A DNA stretch of 26,935 nucleotides from HGM13862 sp031553915. Lineage in GTDB: Bacteria; Bacillota; Dehalobacteriia; UBA4068. Below the pieces are notes generated by a model that saw only the letters and a program-made list of their open reading frames with translations, was not told the origin of the DNA and did not search any database. The translations under genes and the position numbers were made by a program. How positions within the stretch are numbered: position 1 is the stretch's first letter; each line of letters opens with the position of its first letter. Where the stretch lies: NCBI GenBank assembly GCA_031553915.1, contig JAVBKT010000016.1, forward strand, positions 1 to 26,935. Reading direction: 5' to 3'. This document shows positions 15,671 to 22,517 of this stretch, in pieces.

Positions 15671-17314
15671 CTATTTATCGCCAGTCAGCTCGGGACTATC
15701 CTCAGAACGGGGAGGAATTTTTTTGCTGTCTTTAGCGCCGGATTCTGTCTTGGCGGGTGATTTTTTGTTTGGCGTCTCTTTCTTTTTGCCGCGCAGCATG
15801 CGCCATTTCCCGCCCGGCAAAGCAGTGAGCTCCATTTCAAACCAAAAGGTGCTGCCCACACCAACAGTAGATGTCACACCATATTTGGCATTATGCATCT
15901 CCATAATCCCTTTGACAATGGAAAGGCCCAGCCCGCTGCCATGGTTACCCTTAGCAGGCGCATCAGTACGGTAATAGCGTTCCCATAAATGCGGCAGATC
16001 TTCCGGGGCAATACCGCAGCCGCGGTCACTGATTTCGATGCGCATTATTTTTCCGCGGACAATTTGTCGCACAGTGATCAATCTGTCACTGCCAATATGC
16101 GTAAGCGCATTATTAAGCATATTAGAAATGGCCTGAAGCAGACGCTTCTTATCGGCATTGAGCCAAACGGTTTCATTGATAATCAGCTCAATACGGTAAT
16201 TCTGCGGCTCGATTAAGTGGTTGTAGGTATCGATAAACTCGCTAAGCTCCTGGCTGAAATTAAACAGCTGCGGGTTAATGCTGCTAACTCCCGCTTTCAT
16301 CCGCGATTCATCAAGGATATCATTAACCAGATCGCGCAGGCGGTTGGTTTCTTTGATAATTACATCAATGCTTTCGTTATGGTCATCATTAGGAAAATCA
16401 CGCATCACTTCCGCATAGCCGCCAATCAAAGTAAGCGGGGTTCTGATATCATGGCTGATATTGGCGATGATATCCTTTTGCAGGCTATCAATGCGCGCCA
16501 GCTCTGAGCTGGCATAGTTGAGCGTTTCAGCCAATTCGGAAATCTCTTTATACCCTTCCGGCGAGAAATTGCCGGAGAGATCGCCTTTGGCCATTTCTTT
16601 AGCAGCAGCGTTCAGCTTGCTGATCGGCCGCGAAAGACGGCGCGCAATCATAAAGCTGATGATTAAGGCCAAGGCAATCAAAAGAAGGGAAATTACCAAT
16701 AGCTGTACCTGTAGGGTCGCCACAGTAGCGCTGATAGGGGTGATGGTAGCATTGAGCAAAATCAAATAGCTGTTTCCCTCCGCATCTTGGGCAATCCGTG
16801 CGTAGACCAGGCTTTTCATTTCCAAATTATCTTGCGGCAAAAGGAAGAAGCGGTCTTGCAGCACAGCGCTGTAGTCATCACGGGAGTATACCTCCATAAA
16901 TTCGTGGGGGTATTTATTTTGCGCTTCATTATAAAAGCGGATGATTTCCAAACCAGGGACAAGATGAATGATGCAATCCCCCAAAACCTCGGCTGAGGCA
17001 ATACGGTTGGCCTCAAAAAACCAGGTTGTAGTCAGCGCATAAACATCAATACAAATACTATAGCTTACGCCGACATCAGTGACGATCTCCTCCAGATCTT
17101 CAGAGTTGAGATTGCGCACAATCCGGTCATAGGCGGCTTGGATCTGATCCTTTTTGATTTCTTCATAAAATTTTTCCAGATAGACAATCTGAAACAGCCA
17201 GAGCAAAACAATCATAATCATAGCAAAGCCCAGCAAATAAATAAATATCCGCCAGCGCATTCCCATATCATGGAGAAAGTTTTTACGTTTAGGTTTCTTT
17301 TGCGTTTCGCTCAT
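15671..17314 (-). CDS. Membrane sensor histidine kinase with HAMP domain
   Basis: The sensor of the two-component pair with the response regulator encoded upstream on the same strand. Two membrane segments (about residues 24-44 and 210-232) enclose an extracytoplasmic sensor of roughly 165 residues. HAMP follows, then HisKA with phosphoacceptor His288 in ISHDIRTPL, and HATPase motifs MLNNALTHI (N), DRGCGIAP (G1), LWERYYR (F), GSGLGLSIVKGIMEMH (G2). The last 45 or so residues form a Lys/Ser/Pro-rich charged tail unusual after a kinase core. The ATG is preceded by AAGGAT. A 116-bp gap separates it from the regulator gene. With htrA upstream, an envelope or secretion-stress role like CssS is plausible. 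Confidence 0.93.
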   Translation of the reverse strand: MSETQKKPKRKNFLHDMGMRWRIFIYLLGFAMIMIVLLWLFQIVYLEKFYEEIKKDQIQAAYDRIVRNLNSEDLEEIVTDVGVSYSICIDVYALTTTWFFEANRIASAEVLGDCIIHLVPGLEIIRFYNEAQNKYPHEFMEVYSRDDYSAVLQDRFFLLPQDNLEMKSLVYARIAQDAEGNSYLILLNATITPISATVATLQVQLLVISLLLIALALIISFMIARRLSRPISKLNAAAKEMAKGDLSGNFSPEGYKEISELAETLNYASSELARIDSLQKDIIANISHDIRTPLTLIGGYAEVMRDFPNDDHNESIDVIIKETNRLRDLVNDILDESRMKAGVSSINPQLFNFSQELSEFIDTYNHLIEPQNYRIELIINETVWLNADKKRLLQAISNMLNNALTHIGSDRLITVRQIVRGKIMRIEISDRGCGIAPEDLPHLWERYYRTDAPAKGNHGSGLGLSIVKGIMEMHNAKYGVTSTVGVGSTFWFEMELTALPGGKWRMLRGKKKETPNKKSPAKTESGAKDSKKIPPRSEDSPELTGDK

Positions 17315-17430
17315 GAACTATCCTTAGCAGGTATATAATATAAAAGAGAAAAGAAAGCAAGCCAACCTCACCTGCCCCAAAAACCCTGCAGATAAGGGCG
17401 TATGCTTTTGCAGTACTTGTTCGTTAAAGC

Positions 17431-18123
17431 CTAGGCCTCGAAGCGGTAACCAACGCCGCGGATGGTGACAACATAATCGCGATAGGGGCCAAGCGCCAGG
17501 CGCAGCAGCTTGATGTGAGTATCCAAAGTGCGGTCATCGCCATAATAGTCATAGCCCCAAACCTTGTTGATCAGCTGTTCGCGGGTCAGGGCCAAGCCTT
17601 TGTTTTTCACCAAATATACCAGCAAATCGTAAACCTTAGGCGAAAACTCTGCGCGCTCGCCGTCAACATAGATCAGCCGAGCATCATAGTCAATCACCAG
17701 CCCGCCAAACTCATCTTTTTCGTGTTGGTCATTGTTGGCGGCAGTGTAGCGGCTGATAATAGCATTGATGCGCATCATCAGCTCGCGCGGAGAAAAGGGC
17801 TTAACCACATAATCGTCAATTCCCAGCTCAAACCCGTGGATTTTGTCATATTCTTCGCCGCGGGCAGATAGCATCAAAACCGGGGTCTGCTTATTCTTTC
17901 TAATCTCGCGGCAAGCAGAAAAGCCGTCCAGCTCAGGCATCATAATATCCATAATGATAATATCATAATCGTTTTTATTGGCCATATCAACGGCTTCCAT
18001 GCCGTCAGCAGCTTCTTCTACTTCGTATCCCTCATATTCGGCATATTTGCGGATTAATGAGCGGATCTTTTTTTCGTCGTCAGTAACAAGTATTTTCCCT
18101 TTGCTGGAGTTAGAAGTATTCAT
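17431..18123 (-). CDS. OmpR/PhoB-family response regulator
   Basis: A DNA-binding regulator activated by the kinase encoded downstream. The receiver domain (about 10-122) has the acid pair DD at 15-16, phosphoacceptor Asp59 in IIIMDIMMPELDG, a conserved Ser in LMLSARG, and Lys in VVKPFSP. The winged-helix output domain (about 135-230) carries REQLINKVWGYDYYGDDRTLDTHIKLLR and ends in VTIRGVGYRFE. The frame can begin at a TTG at 18129, but the ATG at 18123 has AGGAGA at the right distance and gives 230 residues, normal for the family. It lies between htrA and the kinase, all on the minus strand. Confidence 0.95.
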   Translation of the reverse strand: MNTSNSSKGKILVTDDEKKIRSLIRKYAEYEGYEVEEAADGMEAVDMANKNDYDIIIMDIMMPELDGFSACREIRKNKQTPVLMLSARGEEYDKIHGFELGIDDYVVKPFSPRELMMRINAIISRYTAANNDQHEKDEFGGLVIDYDARLIYVDGERAEFSPKVYDLLVYLVKNKGLALTREQLINKVWGYDYYGDDRTLDTHIKLLRLALGPYRDYVVTIRGVGYRFEA

Positions 18124-18209
18124 AAGCAAGGTCTCCTAATTTTTATTTAATAAACTTTTGCATAAAACAGTTTTTGTTATCCCAAAATTACCTGGGGTTA
18201 AGTGCTGAG

Positions 18210-18242
18210 ATAGTGGAGACAGGCAGTCCCTGTCTCCACTAT
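18210..18242. repeat. 14-bp perfect hairpin between htrA and the response regulator
   Basis: ATAGTGGAGACAGG (18210-18223) pairs perfectly with CCTGTCTCCACTAT (18229-18242) around a 5-nt loop. There is no T-run on the minus strand, so it is not a standard terminator. One arm overlaps a possible minus-strand -10 (18238-18243), so it may be an operator or an RNA processing or attenuation hairpin. Confidence 0.7.
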
Positions 18243-18267
18243 ACTACGGAGGAAGTATATTTTGCAA
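18238..18267 (-). promoter_or_regulatory. Possible promoter of the two-component genes
   Basis: On the minus strand, TTGCAA (18262-18267), an 18-bp spacer and TATAGT (18238-18243). It would give the regulator/kinase pair its own promoter inside the htrA-led cluster. Confidence 0.4.
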
Positions 18268-18315
18268 CTATGATGAAGAAAACAGTTGTAAAAATTGTTA
18301 GTTTAATGCTGCTCC

Positions 18316-19836
18316 TTATGTTGTGCTGTCAGTTGGCACAACTGCATAAAGAGTAATGTCTAGGGTTATTTGCTCGCCGTTGCGGTCAATTACCAGCTCC
18401 AAATTATCATTGGCTGCTTTGCCCGCTACCAGTTCTACAACCTGATCTGCGTTTTCTACCAGAGCGCCGTCTGCGGAAATAATCCGGTCACCGCTTTGCA
18501 ATCCGGCATAAGCGGCATTGGAGTTTCCCTGGACGCTGTAAATATAGCAACCAAATTCATTAACGCGGTAGTTGGTGGCAGTGCGCTCGTCACTGATATC
18601 AACCATAGTCACGCCCAATGTGACGCCGTGGCTGGTAACATATCCATAGTTGAGTAGGTCATTGATAATTTCTTCAATATCATCAGTGGGCAGGGCAAAG
18701 GCTAGTCCTTCCACGCCAACGCTGTTAGCTTTAGCATTAACCAGGCCAATCAGCTCACCGCGCATATTGAACAGCCCGCCGCCGCTGTTGCCGCTGTTAA
18801 TCGCGGCATTGGTTTGCATAACAGTAAAGGTTCCCTGGTCCTGAATAGTAACCTCGCGGTCAAGAGCGGAAATAATGCCATTGGTAACAGAGCCGCCCAA
18901 TTCGCCCAAGGGGTTGCCGATGGCGACTACCTCGTCACCAACCTTGCTATTATCAGAGCTGCCAAATACCGCCGGTACCAGGTCTTCCGCCTCAATCTTG
19001 ATAATAGCAACATCGCTTTGCGTATCGCTGGCAAGCACAGTGGCCTCATAGGTTTCACCATTGCGCAGGCGAACAGAAATGGTATCTGCGCCGGCAATCA
19101 CATGCGCGCAGGTAAGAATATAACCGTTATCAGAGATGATAACCCCTGAGCCTGCGCCAGGCACCAAATAAGCGCCGCTGTTGCCAAAAATATTCCAGCC
19201 GGAAACAGTGGTTTCTGTGCTAATTTCCACTACGGAATCCGCGCACAGCTCGGCAACCTGCGAGACAGAGAGGTCTCCGTTCTCCCCTTGATAAGCAGCG
19301 GCAGTAATATCAGTTTGCACGCTGCGGTAAAGGACCGCGCCGCCTGCTTCTTCCAGCAGCTGGGAAAAGTTGTCGGCCAGCTGCGTCTCCAGCCGGTTGC
19401 CCACCTGATTGGCAGCCAGCAGCCCGCCGCCAAAGCCCAGAAGAGCAACTGCGATAACACCCAGGATAATGGCAAAAAGCTTGCCGCCTCTTTTGGCGCT
19501 GACTCCGGAGACAGGGGTATAATAGCTGCTTTGGCCATTCTTTTTGTTATTGTAGTAGGATTGCTGCTGCGCTTGCGCGCTCTGCGGCGGGTTTTGTTCA
19601 GGCTCGTTGGCCTGAGTATCCGGCTCCTTTTCGGCCAAAGTTGCCGTTTCAGGCTGCAGCAAAAAGTTTGGCTCAGACGCGGTACCAGCTGAGAGCAGTT
19701 CTTCTCTGGCAGTTTGCTCGCTGCCAAAGGAAGGGGCAGGAGTTAACATCCCGCCCCCGGCCCGGCCGGCAACAAAGCTTTCCATAGGGGTGTCTTTTTT
19801 ATTATCAGTAGTATCGTTTTTGTGTTCATCAATCAT
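18316..19836 (-). CDS. htrA: HtrA/DegP-like membrane-anchored serine protease with PDZ domain
   Basis: A quality-control protease that degrades misfolded exported proteins outside the cell membrane. It has a long cytoplasmic Gln/Pro/Asn-rich stretch (about 1-120), one membrane anchor (KLFAIILGVIAVALLGFGGGLLA), and a trypsin-like domain with His245 (LTCAHVI), Asp in SDVAIIK and Ser351 (NSGNSGGGLF). A C-terminal PDZ domain includes YAGLQSGDRIISADG. This is the Gram-positive HtrA plan of 506 residues. Met3 of the open frame (ATG at 19836) is chosen because AAGGAGG lies about 7 bases before it but only one base before the first ATG. The regulator and kinase follow on the same strand, recalling the CssRS-HtrA secretion-stress circuit of Bacillus. 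Confidence 0.94.
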   Translation of the reverse strand: MIDEHKNDTTDNKKDTPMESFVAGRAGGGMLTPAPSFGSEQTAREELLSAGTASEPNFLLQPETATLAEKEPDTQANEPEQNPPQSAQAQQQSYYNNKKNGQSSYYTPVSGVSAKRGGKLFAIILGVIAVALLGFGGGLLAANQVGNRLETQLADNFSQLLEEAGGAVLYRSVQTDITAAAYQGENGDLSVSQVAELCADSVVEISTETTVSGWNIFGNSGAYLVPGAGSGVIISDNGYILTCAHVIAGADTISVRLRNGETYEATVLASDTQSDVAIIKIEAEDLVPAVFGSSDNSKVGDEVVAIGNPLGELGGSVTNGIISALDREVTIQDQGTFTVMQTNAAINSGNSGGGLFNMRGELIGLVNAKANSVGVEGLAFALPTDDIEEIINDLLNYGYVTSHGVTLGVTMVDISDERTATNYRVNEFGCYIYSVQGNSNAAYAGLQSGDRIISADGALVENADQVVELVAGKAANDNLELVIDRNGEQITLDITLYAVVPTDSTT

Positions 19837-19892
19837 CCGCATACCTCCTTAGGTATAAAATAGGCAAAAATAAAATATGCAATAGAATCAAA

Positions 19893-19922
19893 ATTTAATA
19901 AGCAAATTTGTTATTATTAAAT
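19893..19922. repeat. Inverted repeat upstream of htrA
   Basis: ATTTAATAA (19893-19901) and TTATTAAAT (19914-19922) are separated by 12 bp, about 57 bp before the htrA start. It is a candidate operator, but it consists only of A/T and could be chance. Confidence 0.35.
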
Positions 19923-20057
19923 CAACTGTCTTTAGCATATACAGATGATGTGATAATAACTTGACAGAACGATAAACATGTGATGAATAGCAGCTAAAAG
20001 CAGTGAAATGAAAGGTGAACACCAGGTTTTATTTTTGCTGCAAATATTTTTGCGCCC

Positions 20058-20086
20058 TTGCCTTTATCGCCGCATTCTTATATAAT
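20058..20086 (+). promoter_or_regulatory. Promoter of thyA-dfrA
   Basis: TTGCCT (20058-20063), a 17-bp spacer and a perfect TATAAT (20081-20086). It gives a leader of about 80 nt before the thyA ATG at 20172. Confidence 0.65.
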
Positions 20087-20171
20087 AAAGTTGTTAAAGC
20101 AATATTTTGTTGTGTTAAATTATTTGAGAAAAAGGCAGCCTTTGGCGGTTGCCGACAACAAGGAGAAACTG

Positions 20172-21005
20172 ATGGCATACGCTGACCAGCTCTTTTTGGC
20201 AAATTGCCGCGATATTTTGGATAATGGCGTCTGGGATACTGATGCGCCGGTGCGGCCGTATTGGCAGGACGACAACGCCCCAGCGCATACGGTGAAGCGT
20301 TTTGCCATTGTCAACCGCTATAACCTCGCTCAAGAATTCCCCATCCAAACTATACGCAAAATCAACTTTAGCGCGGCTGTTGATGAAATTTTGTGGGTTT
20401 GGCAAAAGAAATCAAATAATGTTCATGAGCTAAACTCCCATATCTGGGACTCCTGGGCCGACCAAACAGGCAGTATTGGCAAGGCCTATGGCTATCAGCT
20501 GGGTGTTAAACATAAGTTTCCCGAGGGTGAGATGGATCAGGTGGATATGCTGCTTCATAGCCTCAAACACAGCCCCTGGTCGCGCCGGATGGTCAGCAAC
20601 ATCTTTACGCATAGCGACCTATCGGAGATGCACCTCTACCCCCGCGCCTATAGTTTTACCCTGAATGTCAGCGGCAACAGGCTGGATGCGATTTTGAACC
20701 AGCGCTCGCAGGATATGCTGGTCGCCAATAACTGGAATGTGGTGCAATATGCGGTTTTGCAGCATATGTTTGCTATCAGCGCCGGGCTGGAAGTAGGCGA
20801 GCTGGTGCATGTGATTGCGGATGCGCATATTTATGACCGCCATATCCCCCTGGTAGAAAAGCTGTTTGAACGCGAGCCCTATTCCGCGCCAAAATTGCTT
20901 ATTGATGATACGGTCAAGGATTTTTATGCTTTTGGCGTAGATAGCTTCACTTTGGAAAAATATCAGAACCACGGCAGCATCGGCAGAATCCCTGTCGCAG
21001 TATAG
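20172..21005 (+). CDS. thyA: Thymidylate synthase ThyA, catalytic Cys replaced by Arg
   Basis: ThyA methylates dUMP to dTMP using methylene-tetrahydrofolate. The start at 20172 follows AAGGAG (20160-20165) and gives 277 residues. Family elements are present: HIWDSWAD, SPWSRRMVSNIF for the phosphate-binding arginines, QRSQDMLVANNWNVVQYA with the Asp and Asn that read the uracil, and HIYDRH. The nucleophile is not. Where ThyA has P-C-H/A (for example LPPCH or LYPCAY), this gene encodes LYPRAYS: codon 158 at 20643-20645 is CGC (Arg), one transition from TGC (Cys). Without the Cys no covalent dUMP adduct can form, so the classical reaction should fail. It may be a real inactivating mutation, a repurposed protein, or a base error. 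DHFR follows 15 bp later, so the pair forms a folate/dTMP operon. Confidence 0.93.
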   Translation: MAYADQLFLANCRDILDNGVWDTDAPVRPYWQDDNAPAHTVKRFAIVNRYNLAQEFPIQTIRKINFSAAVDEILWVWQKKSNNVHELNSHIWDSWADQTGSIGKAYGYQLGVKHKFPEGEMDQVDMLLHSLKHSPWSRRMVSNIFTHSDLSEMHLYPRAYSFTLNVSGNRLDAILNQRSQDMLVANNWNVVQYAVLQHMFAISAGLEVGELVHVIADAHIYDRHIPLVEKLFEREPYSAPKLLIDDTVKDFYAFGVDSFTLEKYQNHGSIGRIPVAV

Positions 21006-21020
21006 AAAGGAGAGCCGGTT

Positions 21021-21524
21021 ATGAATTTAATTGCCTCTGTTGACAAGAACTGGGCCATTGGTAACGAGGGCCAGCTTTTGGCCAAGGTCTCTGAGGATAT
21101 GCGCTGGTTCAAAGAGCATACCCTGGGCAGGGCTGTTATCATGGGACGCACCACCCTAGACACCTTCCCCAAAGGCGAGCCTTTGCCTAACCGCACTAAT
21201 ATCGTCTTCAGCAAGGATCAATCGCTGATGATTGACGATTGTCTGGTAGTAAACAGCCTGGAAGAATTGCGCAAGGCGCTGTATGAGTTTCATAGTGACG
21301 ATATTTTTGTTGTCGGCGGCGCCTCTATTTATGAGATGCTCTTGCCCAGCTGCCACTATGCCTATATCACCAAGTTTGATCAAGAGTTTGCCGCTGACCG
21401 CTATCTGGCTAATATTGATAATTTGCCGGATTGGGAGCTGCTTTATACTTCGGAAGACAAATTCCAGGATGGTATGCGCTATAATTTCTGCAAATACCGC
21501 AATAATAATCCCAAGTCATTATAA
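21021..21524 (+). CDS. dfrA: Dihydrofolate reductase
   Basis: It reduces dihydrofolate to tetrahydrofolate with NADPH, regenerating the cofactor oxidised by ThyA. At 167 residues it has the full chromosomal DHFR plan: MNLIASVDKNWAIGNEGQL with the Met20-type loop, SEDMRWFKEHT with the active-site acid near residue 27, the VIMGRTTLDTFP nucleotide-binding turn, LPNRTNIVFS, and FVVGGASIYEMLLP. AAAGGAG precedes the ATG, and the gene lies 15 bp after thyA, so the two are probably co-transcribed. No sign of truncation. Trimethoprim response cannot be judged from the sequence. Confidence 0.96.
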   Translation: MNLIASVDKNWAIGNEGQLLAKVSEDMRWFKEHTLGRAVIMGRTTLDTFPKGEPLPNRTNIVFSKDQSLMIDDCLVVNSLEELRKALYEFHSDDIFVVGGASIYEMLLPSCHYAYITKFDQEFAADRYLANIDNLPDWELLYTSEDKFQDGMRYNFCKYRNNNPKSL

Positions 21525-21547
21525 TTGCTAAATTTAAGAAGAGATGC

Positions 21548-21580
21548 AAAAGAGCCGCTCTCATTGAGAGCGGCTCTTTT
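21548..21580. terminator. Bidirectional terminator after dfrA
   Basis: A perfect 15-bp stem (21548-21562 with 21566-21580; core GAGCCGCTCTC/GAGAGCGGCTC), a 3-nt loop, T-rich on the plus strand and A-rich on the left arm. It ends thyA-dfrA and can also serve the convergent XRE gene, which stops at 21588. Confidence 0.92.
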
Positions 21581-21587
21581 ATTAGCT

Positions 21588-21815
21588 TTATTTTCCTGTC
21601 AGCAGCCACATCAGCGAAACATTTAGGGCCTTGGATAAAATAATTAGTTCAGAATCTGATACCAATCTTTTTCCGTTTTCGATCTTTGATAATGTTGATT
21701 GTGATAGCTGCCAGCCTTGAAGATGAATATGAGCAAGTAAATCGGCTTGAGACAGGTGAGGGGTTTGTGTTGCACGCAATATTTTTATCCGCTGGCCGAT
21801 AATATTTTTGCCCAT
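21588..21815 (-). CDS. Small XRE-family regulator, copy 1
   Basis: A 75-residue single-domain helix-turn-helix protein of the XRE/Cro-CI type: KNIIGQRIKILRATQ, then LSQADLLAHIHLQGWQLSQSTLSKIENGKRLVSDSELIILSKALNV as the HTH core, ending MWLLTGK. There is no effector domain. The ATG at 21815 is chosen, with AGGTG before it, over a GTG three codons earlier. It is a close paralog of the divergent gene at 22012-22251; even the first 17 or so bases after the ATG are almost identical. Both probably bind the shared spacer. The target is unknown. Confidence 0.85.
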   Translation of the reverse strand: MGKNIIGQRIKILRATQTPHLSQADLLAHIHLQGWQLSQSTLSKIENGKRLVSDSELIILSKALNVSLMWLLTGK

Positions 21816-22011
21816 AAGCCGCACCTATTATTTAGAATGTATTTATAATAGCAAATTTTATTTTTCTAATTATCCTAAAGATGACTAAATGAAAAATTTA
21901 TTAAAAATTTTTTAGCTAGATTATTCGAGATTAGAATAAATATTATTATTTGTAAACAATATTCTTCCGCATTCAGTTAAAATCAAAGAAAGTATCAGCG
22001 CGGGGGTAGTG
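21816..22011. promoter_or_regulatory. AT-rich divergent control region between XRE paralogs
   Basis: A 196-bp spacer with direct repeats of TTAGAAT (21832-21838 and 21931-21937) and A/T-rich symmetric stretches. It must hold both promoters and is the natural operator region, but no -35/-10 pair stands out. Confidence 0.45.
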
Positions 22012-22251
22012 ATGGGCAAAAATATTATTGGGCATAAAATACGGCTGTATCGTGCTATGCAAAATCCACCGATGCCACAGAGGCAATTGCTTGCACGCGT
22101 CCATTTAAACGGTTGGTTATTATCACAATCTACCCTCTCAAAAATTGAAAACGAAACGCGGTCTGTTTCTGATTCTGAGCTGATGATTTTGGCAAAGGCG
22201 CTTGATGCTGATATCCTTTGGTTCCTTGATAAAAGTAAAAAGAGTGTCTGA
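22012..22251 (+). CDS. Small XRE-family regulator, copy 2
   Basis: A 79-residue XRE helix-turn-helix protein, paralogous to the minus-strand copy. Both share GKNIIG, an H/Q-x-R-I/K opening, a GW-LSQSTLSKIEN recognition region and SVSDSEL-IL-KAL. It differs in the segment before the HTH (PPMPQRQLLARVHLNG) and has a charged C-terminus (DKSKKSV). The ATG at 22012 follows GGGGGT; a GTG one codon earlier is possible. It is followed 19 bp later by a small acidic protein gene, with which it probably forms an operon. Confidence 0.85.
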   Translation: MGKNIIGHKIRLYRAMQNPPMPQRQLLARVHLNGWLLSQSTLSKIENETRSVSDSELMILAKALDADILWFLDKSKKSV

Positions 22252-22270
22252 TTATGTTTGAAAGGAAAAA

Positions 22271-22468
22271 ATGATGACTAATTTTGAAAAGATGTATTAT
22301 CGGCTGATGAACCAGGTAAGCGATGCTATTGATTTGCTCAAGATGGCGCAACTAGAAGGGGAACAAGCTTTTATCGATGCAGGGGAAGAGGCGTTTGACT
22401 CTGAGTTTGGGGAAAAGAGGACAGGCGCGGAGATCATTATCTGCACGCGAGACGAAGAAGATATATAA
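22271..22468 (+). CDS. Small acidic protein of unknown function
   Basis: 65 residues, helical and acidic: NFEKMYYRLMNQVSDAIDLL then AQLEGEQAFIDAGEEAF, ending in RTGAEIIICTRDEEDI. The first half resembles short helical proteins often encoded beside phage-type XRE regulators in Bacillota, but no function is known to me. Two start codons stand in tandem (22271 and 22274); AAAGGA just upstream fits the second slightly better. Support for reality comes from the ribosome binding site, the tight spacing to the XRE gene and a strong terminator starting at the stop codon. Confidence 0.65.
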   Translation: MMTNFEKMYYRLMNQVSDAIDLLKMAQLEGEQAFIDAGEEAFDSEFGEKRTGAEIIICTRDEEDI

Positions 22469-22499
22469 AAAACCCCACCTCTTTCGAGGTGGGGTTTTT
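22468..22499. terminator. Bidirectional terminator between the small gene and PFOR
   Basis: A perfect 14-bp stem with core CCCCACCTC/GAGGTGGGG (22468-22481 with 22486-22499) and a TTTC loop; T-run on the plus strand and the complementary T-run on the minus strand. It ends both the small operon and the convergent PFOR gene. Confidence 0.93.
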
Positions 22500-22517
22500 A
22501 TTTTGTTATACTTGGGT

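Larger units (their letters stand above)
19837..20171. other. Divergent spacer between htrA and thyA
   Basis: This non-coding AT-rich stretch holds a 9-bp inverted repeat (19893-19922) on the htrA side, a TTGACA/AGCAGCTAAA element (19960-19998), and the thyA promoter (20058-20086). The thyA frame stays open back to 20058, but that segment overlaps the promoter and is unlikely to be translated. Confidence 0.65.

Noticed and set aside
18174..18356. A possible small membrane peptide (MMKKTVVKIVSLMLLLMLCC...) on the plus strand
   Set aside because: GGAGGA is about 17 bases from the ATG, too far, and the frame runs through the hairpin and into the end of htrA on the other strand.
20058..20171. 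An N-terminal extension of thyA
   Set aside because: The segment contains the thyA promoter (-10 at 20081-20086), and the ATG at 20172 has a good ribosome binding site and matches the family start.
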